A stretch of DNA of 64,000 nucleotides from Streptomyces sp. PH10-H1 (GCF_030063355.1 NZ_JASISZ010000019.1:1-64000), one strand, 5' to 3'; positions 25,600 to 34,743 are shown, counted from the first letter of the stretch. Numbers and translations: made by a program. The notes: generated by a model from the letters alone, not told the origin.

Positions 25600-28155
25600 T
25601 CAGTACATGCTCAGCAGGTCGTCCACGCTCGGCTCCGCCCCCGGCGCGCCGCCGCCCGGCAGAGCGAGCTCGAACCAGACGGTCTTCCCGCGGTGGGTAC
25701 GGCGGCTGCCCCAGCTCTCGCTGAGGAGGGTGACGAGCTGGAGGCCGCGCCCGCCTTCGTCGGTGTCGCGGGCGCGCCGCCGCCGGGGCTGGACCAGGGC
25801 GCCGTCCCAGACCTCACAGACGAGGGTGCGGTCACGGAGCAGCCGGAGCCGGATATCGCCGGCCCCGTGCCGCAGGGCATTGGTGACCAGCTCGCTGACG
25901 AGCAGTTCCGTGGTGTCGACGAGCCCCTCCAGTCCCCAGGAGAGCAGCCGCTCGCGGGCGTACTCGCGAGCGCGGGCGACCGAGGCGGGGTGGGGCTCCA
26001 GCGTCCAGTCGCCGACGGAGTCGGCCGGCAGGCCGTGCACGCGGGCCATGAGGAGGGCGATGTCGTCCTCGCCATGGGCGGTGTCGAGGGTGGCGAGGAT
26101 GTGGTCGCAGACGTCCTCCAGCGGCCGCTGCGGATCGTCGAACGCCGCACGGAAGGCTTCGAGGCCCTCGTCCAGCGGGTGGTTGCGGGATTCGACGAGG
26201 CCGTCGGTGTAGAGGGCCAGCAGAGCGCCGTCGGGGAGTTCCACGTCGATCTCCTCGAAGGGCTCACCGCCCACGCCCAGCGGCATCCCGGTGGGTACCT
26301 CCAGCATCAGCGCGGGCTCGCCCGGCTCGACGACCACCGGCGGGAGGTGCCCGGCGTTGGCGATCGTGCAGCGCCGGGTGACCGCGTCGTAGACGGCGTA
26401 CACACAGGTGGCGAGGTAGACCTCGGTGAGGTCCGTGCCACCGCGGTCCTTGCCGCGCCTGCTGCGGGTCTCGGGCGGGGCGCCGAGGCCGCGGGCGACC
26501 TCGTCGAGCGCGGTGAGCACTTCGGCCGGTTCGAGGTCGAGCAGAGCGAGCGTCCTGACGGCGGTGCGGAGTTCACCCATGGCGACGGCGGCCCGCAGCC
26601 CGCGGCCCATGACGTCGCCGACGACGAGCGCGGTGCGGTGTCCCGGCAGCTCGATGACGTCGAACCAGTCGCCGCCGACCTCGGTCTCCATATTGCCCGG
26701 CAGATAGCGGCAGGCGATGTCCAGCCCGGCCGCCTCGGGATTGCCCGGCGGCAGCAGACTGCGCTGCAGTATCAGCGCGCGCTCGTGCTCGCGCCGGTAC
26801 AGCCGCGCGTTGTCGATACAGACCGCGGCGCGCGCGGCGAGCTCCTCGGCGAGCATCCGGTCCCGTTCCGAGAACGGTTCGCTTCCCTTGGCGCGGGAGA
26901 ACTGCACCAGGCCCAGGACGTTGTCGCGGGCGACCATGGGGACGATCAGCGTGGACTGGACGAGCGCGCCGCCCAGGTCCGGCTCGGGGTCCACGCCCAG
27001 CATCTGCGTCTGGGCGGTGCGCAGCGCGCTCGCGCAGGGCGAGCTGAACGGGTGGCGGTGGACGGATCCGACGGGCACGGAGCCCTCGTCGCCGTCACCG
27101 CCCAGGATCGCGGAGGGCGCGTTCGAGACGGCGCTGGCGAACGCCACCCGGCGCACCTCGCCACTGCCGTCCGCGGTGCCCCTGACATCCTCCTCGCCGA
27201 CGAGCAGCGCCTGGTACAGGTCGACGGACGCCAGATCGCAGAAGTGCGGTACGGCGACGTCGAGCAGCTCGCGGGCGGTGGTCTCCAGGTCCAGGGAGTT
27301 GCCGATCCGGACCCCGGCCTCGTTGAGCAGGGCGAGATTGCGGCGGGCGTGCGCGGCCTCCCGCTCCGCCCGCTGCCGGCCGGTGACGTCCATGGCCAGT
27401 CCCGCGACCCCTATGGGACGTCCGCTGCCGCTGTGCAGCCGGTACAGGGAGATCGCCCAGCGCCTGCGCCCGTTCTCGCCGGGCACGGTGCCGACCAGCG
27501 GCATGTCGAGTACCGGATCGCCGCTCCCCAGCACCTGGCGCAGCGCGGCGGTGAGCCGGTCGGCCTCCACGCGGGACAGGAAGTCGTGGGGGCCGCGGCC
27601 CCGGTGCTCTTCCGCGGACCGGCCGAAGACGGTCGCGAAACGTTCATTGACGCGGAGCAGCCGCAGATGGGTGTCGAAGAGGACGAAGCCCATCGGGGAC
27701 TGCCCGAAGACGGCCTGCGAGGCAGCCAGGTCGGTCTCGATCTGCCGCAGCGACGAGACGTCGACGGCGATGCACAGCGCCCCGCGGTCGGCGGGCATCA
27801 CATAGATCTCGGCGATGCCCTCGGTACCGGAGGCGTCACGGTAGGGGGCGAGCCCTATCCACTCGCGGCCATCCAGGATCTCCGCGACCCGCTCATGGCC
27901 GCGGTCCCAGGTGTCGGGCGGGGCGAACGCGGTGATCGGGTCCTTGCCGAGCGCCTGCCCGGCCGGCACACCGAAGAATTCGGCGGCGCGGTCGCTCCAC
28001 TGGTCGATCCGCCCGTCGGCGCCGAGCGAGAACGAGGCGACGCGGATGTAGTCGTAGATCGATCCGGGCGGACTGGACTGCCAGACCGTGGTCCGGGGGG
28101 TCGTGCTGTTGTCCCGCTCATCAGACAAATCGGCCCCCGCTGGCATGTCGTTCAC
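25600..28155 (-). CDS. PAS-PAS-GAF-SpoIIE phosphatase with C-terminal ATPase domain, copy A
   Basis: An 851-residue cytoplasmic signalling protein. In order: PAS at about 30-130, PAS at about 145-265, GAF at about 290-440, a SpoIIE-type PP2C phosphatase at about 475-690 (V-G-G-D-W-F-D-V and V-V-G-D-V-M-G-R-G), and an RsbW-like HATPase at about 720-840 (S-E-L-V-T-N-A-L-R-H, G-G-R-G-L-Q-L-V). Such proteins sense a signal and dephosphorylate anti-anti-sigma factors, while the ATPase part can rephosphorylate or bind sigma factors. The GTG start follows GGAGGGG. It is tandem with a similar gene 190 bp downstream in the window and 191 bp upstream in transcription. Confidence 0.9.
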   Translation of the reverse strand: MNDMPAGADLSDERDNSTTPRTTVWQSSPPGSIYDYIRVASFSLGADGRIDQWSDRAAEFFGVPAGQALGKDPITAFAPPDTWDRGHERVAEILDGREWIGLAPYRDASGTEGIAEIYVMPADRGALCIAVDVSSLRQIETDLAASQAVFGQSPMGFVLFDTHLRLLRVNERFATVFGRSAEEHRGRGPHDFLSRVEADRLTAALRQVLGSGDPVLDMPLVGTVPGENGRRRWAISLYRLHSGSGRPIGVAGLAMDVTGRQRAEREAAHARRNLALLNEAGVRIGNSLDLETTARELLDVAVPHFCDLASVDLYQALLVGEEDVRGTADGSGEVRRVAFASAVSNAPSAILGGDGDEGSVPVGSVHRHPFSSPCASALRTAQTQMLGVDPEPDLGGALVQSTLIVPMVARDNVLGLVQFSRAKGSEPFSERDRMLAEELAARAAVCIDNARLYRREHERALILQRSLLPPGNPEAAGLDIACRYLPGNMETEVGGDWFDVIELPGHRTALVVGDVMGRGLRAAVAMGELRTAVRTLALLDLEPAEVLTALDEVARGLGAPPETRSRRGKDRGGTDLTEVYLATCVYAVYDAVTRRCTIANAGHLPPVVVEPGEPALMLEVPTGMPLGVGGEPFEEIDVELPDGALLALYTDGLVESRNHPLDEGLEAFRAAFDDPQRPLEDVCDHILATLDTAHGEDDIALLMARVHGLPADSVGDWTLEPHPASVARAREYARERLLSWGLEGLVDTTELLVSELVTNALRHGAGDIRLRLLRDRTLVCEVWDGALVQPRRRRARDTDEGGRGLQLVTLLSESWGSRRTHRGKTVWFELALPGGGAPGAEPSVDDLLSMY

Positions 28156-28346
28156 TCGCCCGACCCCTCCAGCTCAGCACACATGGACCGGTTGGAGCCG
28201 AGTATTCAGCATCATGACCGTCCCGCACACGGTCTTGACGATCACAGCATCATCTCGGCTCCCACTGGTTCCCGTTCGCCTCTACTCGCTACCCGGTGGT
28301 GCGGACCTGAACCGCCCTGTCCGGGGTGCGGGACGGAACGGGCCGG

Positions 28347-30965
28347 TCATGTACCGGACATCCCCGGGGGCATCGCGAGCTCGAACCACACCGTCTTGCC
28401 GAGCGTCCCGTGCCTGGTGCCCCAGCGGCGGGAGGCGCGGGCCACCAGCTGCAGGCCGCGGCCGCCCTCGTCCTCCTCGGTGGCGACCCGCTCCAGCGGG
28501 GGGTCGGGGAGCGGGTCGGAGACCTCGACCAGCAGCGAGGAACCGCGCACCATACGGACGCCGATCGGCCCGTGCGCGTACCGCAGCGAGTTGGTGACCA
28601 GTTCGCTGACGAGCAGCACCGTCACATCGGTCAGCGGTTCGAGATGCCAGTCGGCGAGCGTCTCGCGGACATGGCGGCGGGCCCGCCGTACGGCACTGGG
28701 CTCGGCCGGGAAGGTCCAAGAGGCGGTGCTGCCCTCCGGCAGACCGCCGAGCCTGGCCATCAGCAGGGCCACGTCGTCCGGCTCACGGCCCGGCACCATC
28801 GCGGACAGCAGATCGTCACAGGCGTCCTCCAATGAGGAGAAAGGCCGGCAGAGCACGGCGCTCAGCCGGTCCAGGCCGTCGGTGATGTCCTCACCGCGGG
28901 CCTCGACCAGCCCGTCGGTGTAGAGCACCAGCACCGTTCCGTCCGGCACATCCAGCTCGACGGACTCGAACTCCACGCCGCCGACGCCGAGCGGCGCGCC
29001 CGACGGAAGTTCCAAAAGCGTCGCACCACAGCCGGCGAAGCCGCTCTCCACCCCCGGATAGACCAGTACGGGGGGCAGGTGCCCGGCCTTCGCCAGAGTG
29101 CAGCGCCGTGTCGACGGATCGTAGACCGCGTACACGACGGTGGCCATCCAGGTCTCGTCCTGACCCTGGGCGAGGTCGTCGCCGAGGTCGTTGACGCGCC
29201 GCAGCAGTTCGTGCGGCGGCATGTCGAGCCCGGCGAGAGTACGTACCGCGGTACGCAGCCGGCCCATGGTCGCGGCGGCGCCGAGACCGTGCCCCATCAC
29301 ATCGCCCACGACGAACGCGACCCGGCCGCCGGCCAGCTGGATCACGTCGAACCAGTCACCGCCCACCTCCGTGCCGACGCTGCCCGGCACGTACCGGAAG
29401 GCGACCTCGACGCCGGGCGGCTGGGGCACCGTCTGCGGCAGCAGGCTGCGCTGCAGCATCAGGGCGCCCTCGCGCTCGCGGACGTACAGCCGCGCGTTGT
29501 CCAGCCCGGAGCCCGCCCGGTCGGCCAGCTCCATCGCCAGCGCCAGATCGTCCCGGTCGAACGGCTCCCGGCCGTCCGCCCGGCTGACCACCAGCAGCCC
29601 GAGCACGACGCCGCGCGCCCGCAGCGGCAGCACCAGCAGCGAGTGGATGCCCAGCTCCATGGTGGCGCGCACCTTGGGATCGCCGGGGAAGGTGGTGGCG
29701 AGCAGCTGCTCGTCGTTCTCCACCAGCTGCGGCCGCCCGGTGGCCAGTACCGTCCCGAAGATCGACTTGCGGGTGAAGGAGATGACCGATCCCAGCTTGA
29801 TCATCCGGTCCACCTCGGGACCCTGCCGGATCGCGCCCACGCCCAATTGCCGCATCGGCGTGCTCTCGCTGTACTGCACCGTCGGCAGCTCCCCGCCGTC
29901 GGCGACCGCAGCGTGCAGGATCACCCCCGAGTAGTCGCTGAACCGCGGCACCAGCGCCCTCGCCAGCTCCTCCGCGCCCCGGTGCACGTCCAGCAGCCCG
30001 CCGATCCGCGCGCCGACGTCGTTGAGCAGCGCCAGCCTGCTGCGGGCCCGCTCGACCTTCTCCGCCGCTTCCTGCCGCTCGGTCACATCCATCACGGTCG
30101 CGCTGATCCCCAGCACCTGGCCCGCTCGGTCCTCGAGCCGGTGGTACGACAGCGAACGGTGGCCGAGGCCGCGCGGGGCGAGCATCATCAGGTCGATGAC
30201 GGGGCGGCCGGTGGCCAGCACCGCGAGCTGCAGCGTGGTCAGCTCCTCGGCCATGTCCGGCTCGACGATCTCGCTGACGGTACGGCCGATGTGCTCGGCG
30301 GCCGTCAGCCCGTTCATCCGGGCGAGGGCCTCGTTGACCCGTACGTAGCGCAGCTCGGTGTCGAACACCGCGACGCCCAGCGGCGAGGAGTCGTAGAGCG
30401 CGTCCAGCGCGGCGAGGTCGTGCTCCAGCGTCCGCAGCCGGCTCGTCTCGGCGACCGACGCCAGTACGAAGGGCCGGCCGTCCCCGTCCACCAGCAGCGA
30501 CGCGCGAGCCTCGACCTGCACACTGTGCCCATCGCGGTGCCGCAGCGACAGGATCCCGTCCCAGCGGCCCGTACGCAGCAGATCCGCCAGGATCCGCTCG
30601 GCCCGGCCGGGCGCGGGCACCGCCGCCATCCGGCGTGCGCCGGCACCGCCCGACACATCGCCCTGGTCGAAGAGACCGCTCACCCGCCGGCCCACGATGT
30701 GCTCGCCCGCCCACCCCAGCATTTCCTCTGCCAGCGGGCTCCAGAGCAGCACCCGGCCCGAGGTGTCCAGCATGACGACGGCCACGCGCAGCGTGTCCAG
30801 CAGCGTGCCCGTCGCCCCGCCCCCCGCCTTGGCCGCCGGCCCCGGCTGCAGCCCGCCACGCCGCCGCGCCCCGGCCGCCTCATCGCTGCTGCTCACGCCG
30901 TCCACATCGTCCCTGACCGAATCGGGCCGGATCGCCCGGCTATGAAGAGGGATCAACCCCCACAT
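28347..30965 (-). CDS. PAS-PAS-GAF-SpoIIE phosphatase with C-terminal ATPase domain, copy B
   Basis: An 872-residue paralogue of copy A. A PAS domain lies at about 50-150 (V-V-M-L-D-T-S-G-R-V-L-L-W-S), a second at about 170-290, GAF at about 305-475, SpoIIE phosphatase at about 490-715 (V-G-G-D-W-F-D-V-I, G-D-V-M-G-H-G) and HATPase at about 745-860 (S-E-L-V-T-N-S-L-R-Y, G-G-R-G-L-Q-L-V). The ATG at 30965 is preceded by GGGGGAG; the frame upstream lies in GC-rich repeats. It is transcribed toward copy A and both may be one unit. The sensed signal and sigma target are unknown. Confidence 0.88.
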   Translation of the reverse strand: MWGLIPLHSRAIRPDSVRDDVDGVSSSDEAAGARRRGGLQPGPAAKAGGGATGTLLDTLRVAVVMLDTSGRVLLWSPLAEEMLGWAGEHIVGRRVSGLFDQGDVSGGAGARRMAAVPAPGRAERILADLLRTGRWDGILSLRHRDGHSVQVEARASLLVDGDGRPFVLASVAETSRLRTLEHDLAALDALYDSSPLGVAVFDTELRYVRVNEALARMNGLTAAEHIGRTVSEIVEPDMAEELTTLQLAVLATGRPVIDLMMLAPRGLGHRSLSYHRLEDRAGQVLGISATVMDVTERQEAAEKVERARSRLALLNDVGARIGGLLDVHRGAEELARALVPRFSDYSGVILHAAVADGGELPTVQYSESTPMRQLGVGAIRQGPEVDRMIKLGSVISFTRKSIFGTVLATGRPQLVENDEQLLATTFPGDPKVRATMELGIHSLLVLPLRARGVVLGLLVVSRADGREPFDRDDLALAMELADRAGSGLDNARLYVREREGALMLQRSLLPQTVPQPPGVEVAFRYVPGSVGTEVGGDWFDVIQLAGGRVAFVVGDVMGHGLGAAATMGRLRTAVRTLAGLDMPPHELLRRVNDLGDDLAQGQDETWMATVVYAVYDPSTRRCTLAKAGHLPPVLVYPGVESGFAGCGATLLELPSGAPLGVGGVEFESVELDVPDGTVLVLYTDGLVEARGEDITDGLDRLSAVLCRPFSSLEDACDDLLSAMVPGREPDDVALLMARLGGLPEGSTASWTFPAEPSAVRRARRHVRETLADWHLEPLTDVTVLLVSELVTNSLRYAHGPIGVRMVRGSSLLVEVSDPLPDPPLERVATEEDEGGRGLQLVARASRRWGTRHGTLGKTVWFELAMPPGMSGT

Positions 30966-31071
30966 ACCCGATATCTCCCCCTCCGTACCGCCCGCCTCCG
31001 GCGCGGACGTGGGGATGGCCCCTCCGGGGCCGGGCCGGCCGGGGCCCGGGGCGCTGGGCGGCCCCATGTTC

Positions 31072-31397
31072 TGGCCTCGGACGCCGGCCCGGGCCGATCT
31101 TGGCCTCGGACGCCGGCCGGGCTCGTTGTGCCCTCAAACGCCGGGCAGGCGGTAAGAACACGCCCGGCGAGCGGCCGGCCGGTCCGCTGAGACCTGCGGC
31201 CACCGAATTGCCCGGCCGGCGCTTGAGACCAAGAGCCAGCTCGGCATGCGCCTGACGCCACCCAGCCATCCCGGATCAGCCCGGCCGGCGCTTGAGGCCA
31301 TCCGTTCAGCCCGGCCGGCGCTTGAGGCCACCCCATCAGCCCGGCCGGCGCTTGGAGCCGACATCACCCCCAACAGCCCGCCCGGCGTTTGAGGGCA
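31072..31397. repeat. Array of short palindromic repeats
   Basis: Five plus-oriented units of about 25 bp (core CAGCCCGGCCGGCGCTTGAGG) lie near 31211-31230, 31276-31300, 31306-31330, 31336-31357 and 31372-31397. The middle three recur every 30 bp. To the left, inverse-oriented relatives occur near 31072, 31100 and 31128 (CTCGGACGCCGGCC and CCCTCAAACGCCGGGC). The units share the TTGAGG end with the elements at 13905 and 50347. It is an intergenic repeat family with no gene inside. Confidence 0.75.
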
Positions 31398-31421
31398 AAG
31401 GGCGGGCGGGGGGAAGGGGCC

Positions 31422-31820
31422 TCAGCCGGAGGCGAGGAGGTGGGCGGCGGTCCAGGCGACAGCCGGCCTGTCCTGGTCGAGCCAGTCGACGTCGTGGATC
31501 CGGTCCGGCGCCAGCCACCGAAGCTCGTCGTGGTCCTCCAGCGGAACCGGCGTGCCCGAAACCAGCCGTGCCGTCCACGCGTGCAGGACCAGCCCCGAGC
31601 GCAGCGGCCACTCCCCCGGGATCCGGGCGATCGGCTCGACCTCGACGCCGAGCTCCTCGCGCAGCTCGCGGATCAGCGCCTGCTCGTGGGTCTCGCCCGG
31701 CTCGACCTTGCCGCCCGGCAGTTCCCAGCGGCCGGCCAGCGCCGGCGGCGCGCTACGCCGGGCGGCGAGCAGCCGTCCCTGGTCCAGTACGGCTCCGCCC
31801 ACGACCACGCGCAATGTCAT
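31422..31820 (-). CDS. Nudix hydrolase (MutT-like)
   Basis: A 132-residue enzyme cleaving nucleoside diphosphate-linked substrates, possibly sanitising oxidised nucleotides. The Nudix box is visible as G-G-K-V-E-P-G-E-T-x(6)-R-E-L-R-E-E-L-G at about 40-62. The W-E-L-P just before it is typical of MutT. The ATG at 31820 gives the usual length, and the frame upstream is antisense to or within neighbours. It sits 10 bp after a 55-residue gene on the same strand, so it is likely the end of a short operon. Confidence 0.88.
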   Translation of the reverse strand: MTLRVVVGGAVLDQGRLLAARRSAPPALAGRWELPGGKVEPGETHEQALIRELREELGVEVEPIARIPGEWPLRSGLVLHAWTARLVSGTPVPLEDHDELRWLAPDRIHDVDWLDQDRPAVAWTAAHLLASG

Positions 31821-31830
31821 GCGCGGAACC

Positions 31831-31998
31831 CTACGACGCCTGCCGGTCGATCCGCTCGACGAGGTAGAGCTGCTTGTGGCCACGCGTGTCCAGCGTGCCC
31901 GCGACGCGTTCGGCCTCCTCGCGGGTGGCGTAGCGGCCGACGCGGTAGCGGTTGCCGTTGTCGTCCTGTCGTACGACGACCCACGGAAGCTCGGTCAT
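31831..31998 (-). CDS. 55-residue conserved small protein (SPOR-like)
   Basis: A short frame beginning M-T-E-L-P-W-V-V-V-R-Q-D-D-N-G-N-R-Y and ending R-I-D-R-Q-A-S. The N-G-N-R-Y-R-V-G-R-Y-A-T-R-E-E-A pattern resembles half of a SPOR or sporulation-related repeat. Similar small proteins are frequent in Streptomyces. Its start overlaps the stop of the upstream sugar-phosphate isomerase gene by 4 bp (ATGA), which supports translation. Third-position G/C is high throughout. Function unknown. Confidence 0.7.
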   Translation of the reverse strand: MTELPWVVVRQDDNGNRYRVGRYATREEAERVAGTLDTRGHKQLYLVERIDRQAS

Positions 31999-32498
31999 CG
32001 AACAACCCCCTCGGCCCCGGCCCCGGCCCCGGCTCCGGCTCCGGCTCGGGACTCGGCGTGGCCCTCGATACGCGCCACGTGCTCGACGTTGGCCCGGTCA
32101 TCGGCGTCGCCGCTGGGGACGGCGTCGAACCAGGCGTCGAGGATCTCCGTGAGCAGCGCGCCGCTGGTCAGCCGCAGGCTGAGCGCCAGCGTGTTGGCGT
32201 CGTTCCATTTCCGGGCGCCACGCGCCGTGTAGGCGTCACCGCACAGCGCCGCGCGCACCCCGGCCACCTTGTTGGCGGCCATGGCCGCGCCGGTGCCCGT
32301 CCAGCAGCAGACCACGGCCTGCTCGGTGCGGCCGGCCGCCACTTCACGGGCGGCGGCCTCGGCACTCCAGGCCCAGTCCTTCCGGTCGCCGGGGCGCAGC
32401 GCCCCATAGGCGAGCACGGTGTGGCCGCGGTGGCGCAGCTCGTCGACGACCAGCCGCGCCACCGGTTCATCCATGTCCGAGGAAACGGCAATCCGCAT
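31995..32498 (-). CDS. RpiB/LacA/LacB-family sugar-phosphate isomerase
   Basis: A 167-residue protein like ribose-5-phosphate isomerase B. It has M-R-I-A-V-S-S-D (family start usually G-S-D-H), the active-site-type segment V-V-C-C-W-T-G-T-G (C64/C65) and N-K-V-A-G-V-R-A-A-L-C, with W-N-D-A-N-T-L at the end of the fold. The ATG at 32498 fits the family start. A tail of A-G repeats (about 150-162), encoded by a GGCCCC/GGCTCC microsatellite, follows the domain. The stop overlaps the next small gene by 4 bp. Confidence 0.83.
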   Translation of the reverse strand: MRIAVSSDMDEPVARLVVDELRHRGHTVLAYGALRPGDRKDWAWSAEAAAREVAAGRTEQAVVCCWTGTGAAMAANKVAGVRAALCGDAYTARGARKWNDANTLALSLRLTSGALLTEILDAWFDAVPSGDADDRANVEHVARIEGHAESRAGAGAGAGAGAEGVVR

Positions 32499-32581
32499 AT
32501 GCCCGACCCTACGCCCGAGCCTCACAGCTCGGGTGCGGGTTGACCCGAAGAGGTACCTATTCGGCCAACTGTGCGACTTGA

Positions 32582-32776
32582 TCAGCCTGTTCGGATGGCC
32601 GGCAGCGGCACCAGGACCGTCCCACCGCCGCCCCCCGCGTCCTTGCGGACATCTCCGCACCCCGCGTCGAGACCGCAGCACAGCGAGCAGACCGGCCCGG
32701 ACGGTACGGGGCGGTCCGCGACGTCCGGCAGCCCGTACGCGGTCGCGCACACCGAGCAGGTGCGGGTGGCCGTCAC
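32582..32776 (-). CDS. Small cysteine-rich protein, possible zinc ribbon
   Basis: A 64-residue frame starting at GTG. It carries C-x2-C (residues 7 and 10) and C-x2-C-C with a further C downstream (about 30-40), the spacing of a small zinc-binding knuckle. The C-terminus is Gly/Val/Pro-rich. Third codon positions are strongly G/C-rich, which favours a real gene. However, the ribosome site is weak and I recognise no family. It lies between the isomerase and the GntR regulator on the same strand. Confidence 0.4.
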   Translation of the reverse strand: MTATRTCSVCATAYGLPDVADRPVPSGPVCSLCCGLDAGCGDVRKDAGGGGGTVLVPLPAIRTG

Positions 32777-32876
32777 ATCCGCTACTTCAATCCCCGGGCC
32801 ATTTACCGGATTCGGCCGGGCCAGGCAGCAGCGGCCCTCGGTCGCCCAGGCACGGAGCCCGATGTCCGGCTGTCCG

Positions 32877-33629
32877 TCACTTCACCGGCAGGTGGTACGC
32901 AACGCGGTAGCGCTCGGCCGGCACGATGATGTCCGCGGTCTCGACCGGGCGGCCGGACGCGTAGTACGTCCGCCTGACCTCCATCACGATGTGACCGGGC
33001 ACTCCGCCGAGCGCCGCCGTCTCGTCCGCGAGTCCGGGCCGCGCGCCGACCTCCTCGACCAGGTTGTCCACCACGAAGTCGATGCCCGCCATCCGCTGGA
33101 CGACACCCTGCCCGGCGAGCGGCCCCTCCTCCGGAAGCATCACCGGAGTGCGGCCCGTGACCGCCAGCGGCTCCCATGAGGTGGCGAGCATCATCGGCTC
33201 GCCGTCGGTCCGGTAGAGGTAGCGCGTGCGCATCACACGGTCGCCGGTCTCGATCCGCAGCCGCTCGGCGACCGGCTGCGGTGCCACGTCCTGGCTGCTG
33301 CTGGACTCCCAGGTCCCCTTGACGCCCTCGTCGCCCTGCTCCTGGCGGAAGGGGCTGGGCGGGCTCGCCGGGCGGTAGCCCGAGCGGATGATGCGCCGCG
33401 GTTCCGCGCGCTCCCGGACGTACGTCCCCGAGCCGGAGCGCCCTTCGACGAACCCTTCGGCCATGAGCACCTTGCGTGCCTCCAGCGCGACGGTGTCGGA
33501 CACTCCGTACTCGGTACGGATACGCGCTTGGGAGGGCAGCCGGGTGTGCGGCGCGAGCGTCCCGTCGAGGATCTTCTGGCGCAGGTCTTCGGCCACACGA
33601 AGGTACGCGGGCTGCTCACCGAAAGGCAC
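32877..33629 (-). CDS. GntR-family (HutC/UTRA) transcriptional regulator
   Basis: A 250-residue DNA-binding repressor with a ligand-sensing domain. The winged-helix N-terminus (A-E-D-L-R-Q-K-I-L-D-G, L-P-S-Q-A-R-I-R-T-E-Y-G-V-S, G-S-G-T-Y-V) covers about 8-70. The C-terminal UTRA domain (about 95-245) has R-T-R-Y-L-Y-R-T-D-G-E-P-M-M. The GTG start follows GGGAGGGG. Ligands of this class are often amino sugars or amino acids, not predictable here. Two TTGAC direct repeats (33648 and 33664) upstream could be its own operator. Confidence 0.88.
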   Translation of the reverse strand: MPFGEQPAYLRVAEDLRQKILDGTLAPHTRLPSQARIRTEYGVSDTVALEARKVLMAEGFVEGRSGSGTYVRERAEPRRIIRSGYRPASPPSPFRQEQGDEGVKGTWESSSSQDVAPQPVAERLRIETGDRVMRTRYLYRTDGEPMMLATSWEPLAVTGRTPVMLPEEGPLAGQGVVQRMAGIDFVVDNLVEEVGARPGLADETAALGGVPGHIVMEVRRTYYASGRPVETADIIVPAERYRVAYHLPVK

Positions 33630-33706
33630 GGTGCCCCTCCCTCAGGTTGACTATCTGCGACAGCTTGACAACCCTGGGTGGCCGACCGCAAGCCATACCC
33701 AGAGCA

Positions 33707-34696
33707 TTACGCGTTGGTTCCCGGGCTGCCCGGCGCCGTCCTGACCGAACCGGTCATCTTCCGGCCGCCGTCGCCGAAGAAGCAGGTCACCTTGCGGTCG
33801 CCGCCGGACCAACCCCGCTCCTGGGGCACGAAGTAGATGATGCTGAGCGAGTCGGGCGACCGGTCGGAGCCGGCGAGATAGGCCGCGGCGAGCGTGTTGC
33901 ACCGGCCTTCCGCGACGCCCTCCACCACGCTGTCGCCGGGGTACTGCCGGTCCGGCGGAAGCCGGAACACGCCGAACGCCTCGGCGTCGTGCTCCGTGCC
34001 GCACGGCACCACGTCCACGCCCTTGGACTCCCCGCGGGAGTCGCTGAGCGAGTCGCCGCGGAGGTTGAAGCAGTCGCCCTTGCGCAGGTCCGTCGCGCGG
34101 GTGCCGTCGTCGAGATGGCCCGTCACGCCAAGGGTGATCATCAGCGCGACGAACAGCGTCATGACGCCGGAGACGGCGATGCCGGCGATGGCCAGCGCCT
34201 TGCCCTGCTGCCCGCGCTTGCGGATCTGGGAGAGCGCGATGATCCCGAAGACCACCCCGAACACGGGGATGCAGCTCACCGCCAGCACGAAGGACGTGAT
34301 GGCCATGCCGTTCATCGACGGCGGGGGCGGCGGCGGGTACCAGAACTGCTGGTACGGCGGCGGGGGGTACGGGGCCTGTCTGTGAGGGGGCTGACCGTAG
34401 GGGGGCTGACCGTAAGGCGGCTGCCCGTACGGCGGATGGCCGTGCGGGGGTTCGCCGTGCGGCGGCTGGCCCTGCGGCGCCTGGCCGTGCGGGAGTTGTG
34501 CGGCGGTCTGCGGCTGGTCGTCCTTCACCAGCCGCGGCCGGTCGGTCTCCGGCGGCTGGGGCTGGTCGGTCTCCGACGGCTGGGGCTGGTCGGTCTCCGG
34601 CGGCTGGGGCTGGTCGGTCTCCGACGGCTGGGGCTGGGAGTCCTGCGGCGGCTGAGGCTGGTCGCCTGGCGACGGCTGGGGCGGCGGTATGTCCAC
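33707..34696 (-). CDS. DUF4190 / septum-formation domain membrane protein
   Basis: A 329-residue protein. Residues 1-120 are Pro/Gln-rich, including four near-copies of Q-P-Q-P-x-E-T-D and three of P-P-Y-G-Q. Two transmembrane helices (about 130-155 and 168-190) form a DUF4190 unit with the linking motif G-I-I-A-L-S-Q-I-R-K-R-G. An extracytoplasmic septum-formation-like domain follows (about 205-320) with D-L-R-K-G-D-C-F, V-P-C-G-T-E-H-D-A-E-A-F-G and paired cysteines. Such proteins are common near cell-division genes in actinomycetes. A direct role is not shown here. It is divergent to the chitinase. Confidence 0.85.
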   Translation of the reverse strand: MDIPPPQPSPGDQPQPPQDSQPQPSETDQPQPPETDQPQPSETDQPQPPETDRPRLVKDDQPQTAAQLPHGQAPQGQPPHGEPPHGHPPYGQPPYGQPPYGQPPHRQAPYPPPPYQQFWYPPPPPPSMNGMAITSFVLAVSCIPVFGVVFGIIALSQIRKRGQQGKALAIAGIAVSGVMTLFVALMITLGVTGHLDDGTRATDLRKGDCFNLRGDSLSDSRGESKGVDVVPCGTEHDAEAFGVFRLPPDRQYPGDSVVEGVAEGRCNTLAAAYLAGSDRSPDSLSIIYFVPQERGWSGGDRKVTCFFGDGGRKMTGSVRTAPGSPGTNA

Positions 34697-34743
34697 CAGG
34701 GGATCTTACGGACTCCGCAGAACCCTGCCGCACCCCCTTGACC

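Noticed and set aside
25408..28923. A 1171-codon plus-strand frame opposite the SpoIIE genes
   Set aside because: It is antisense to well-supported phosphatase domains, has no ribosome site and no recognisable domain. GC-rich codons keep the opposite strand open.
31206..31397. CRISPR array
   Set aside because: The units have a 30-36 bp period with only 5-11 bp between them, no true spacers, no cas genes and internal palindromes. It is a REP-like repeat.
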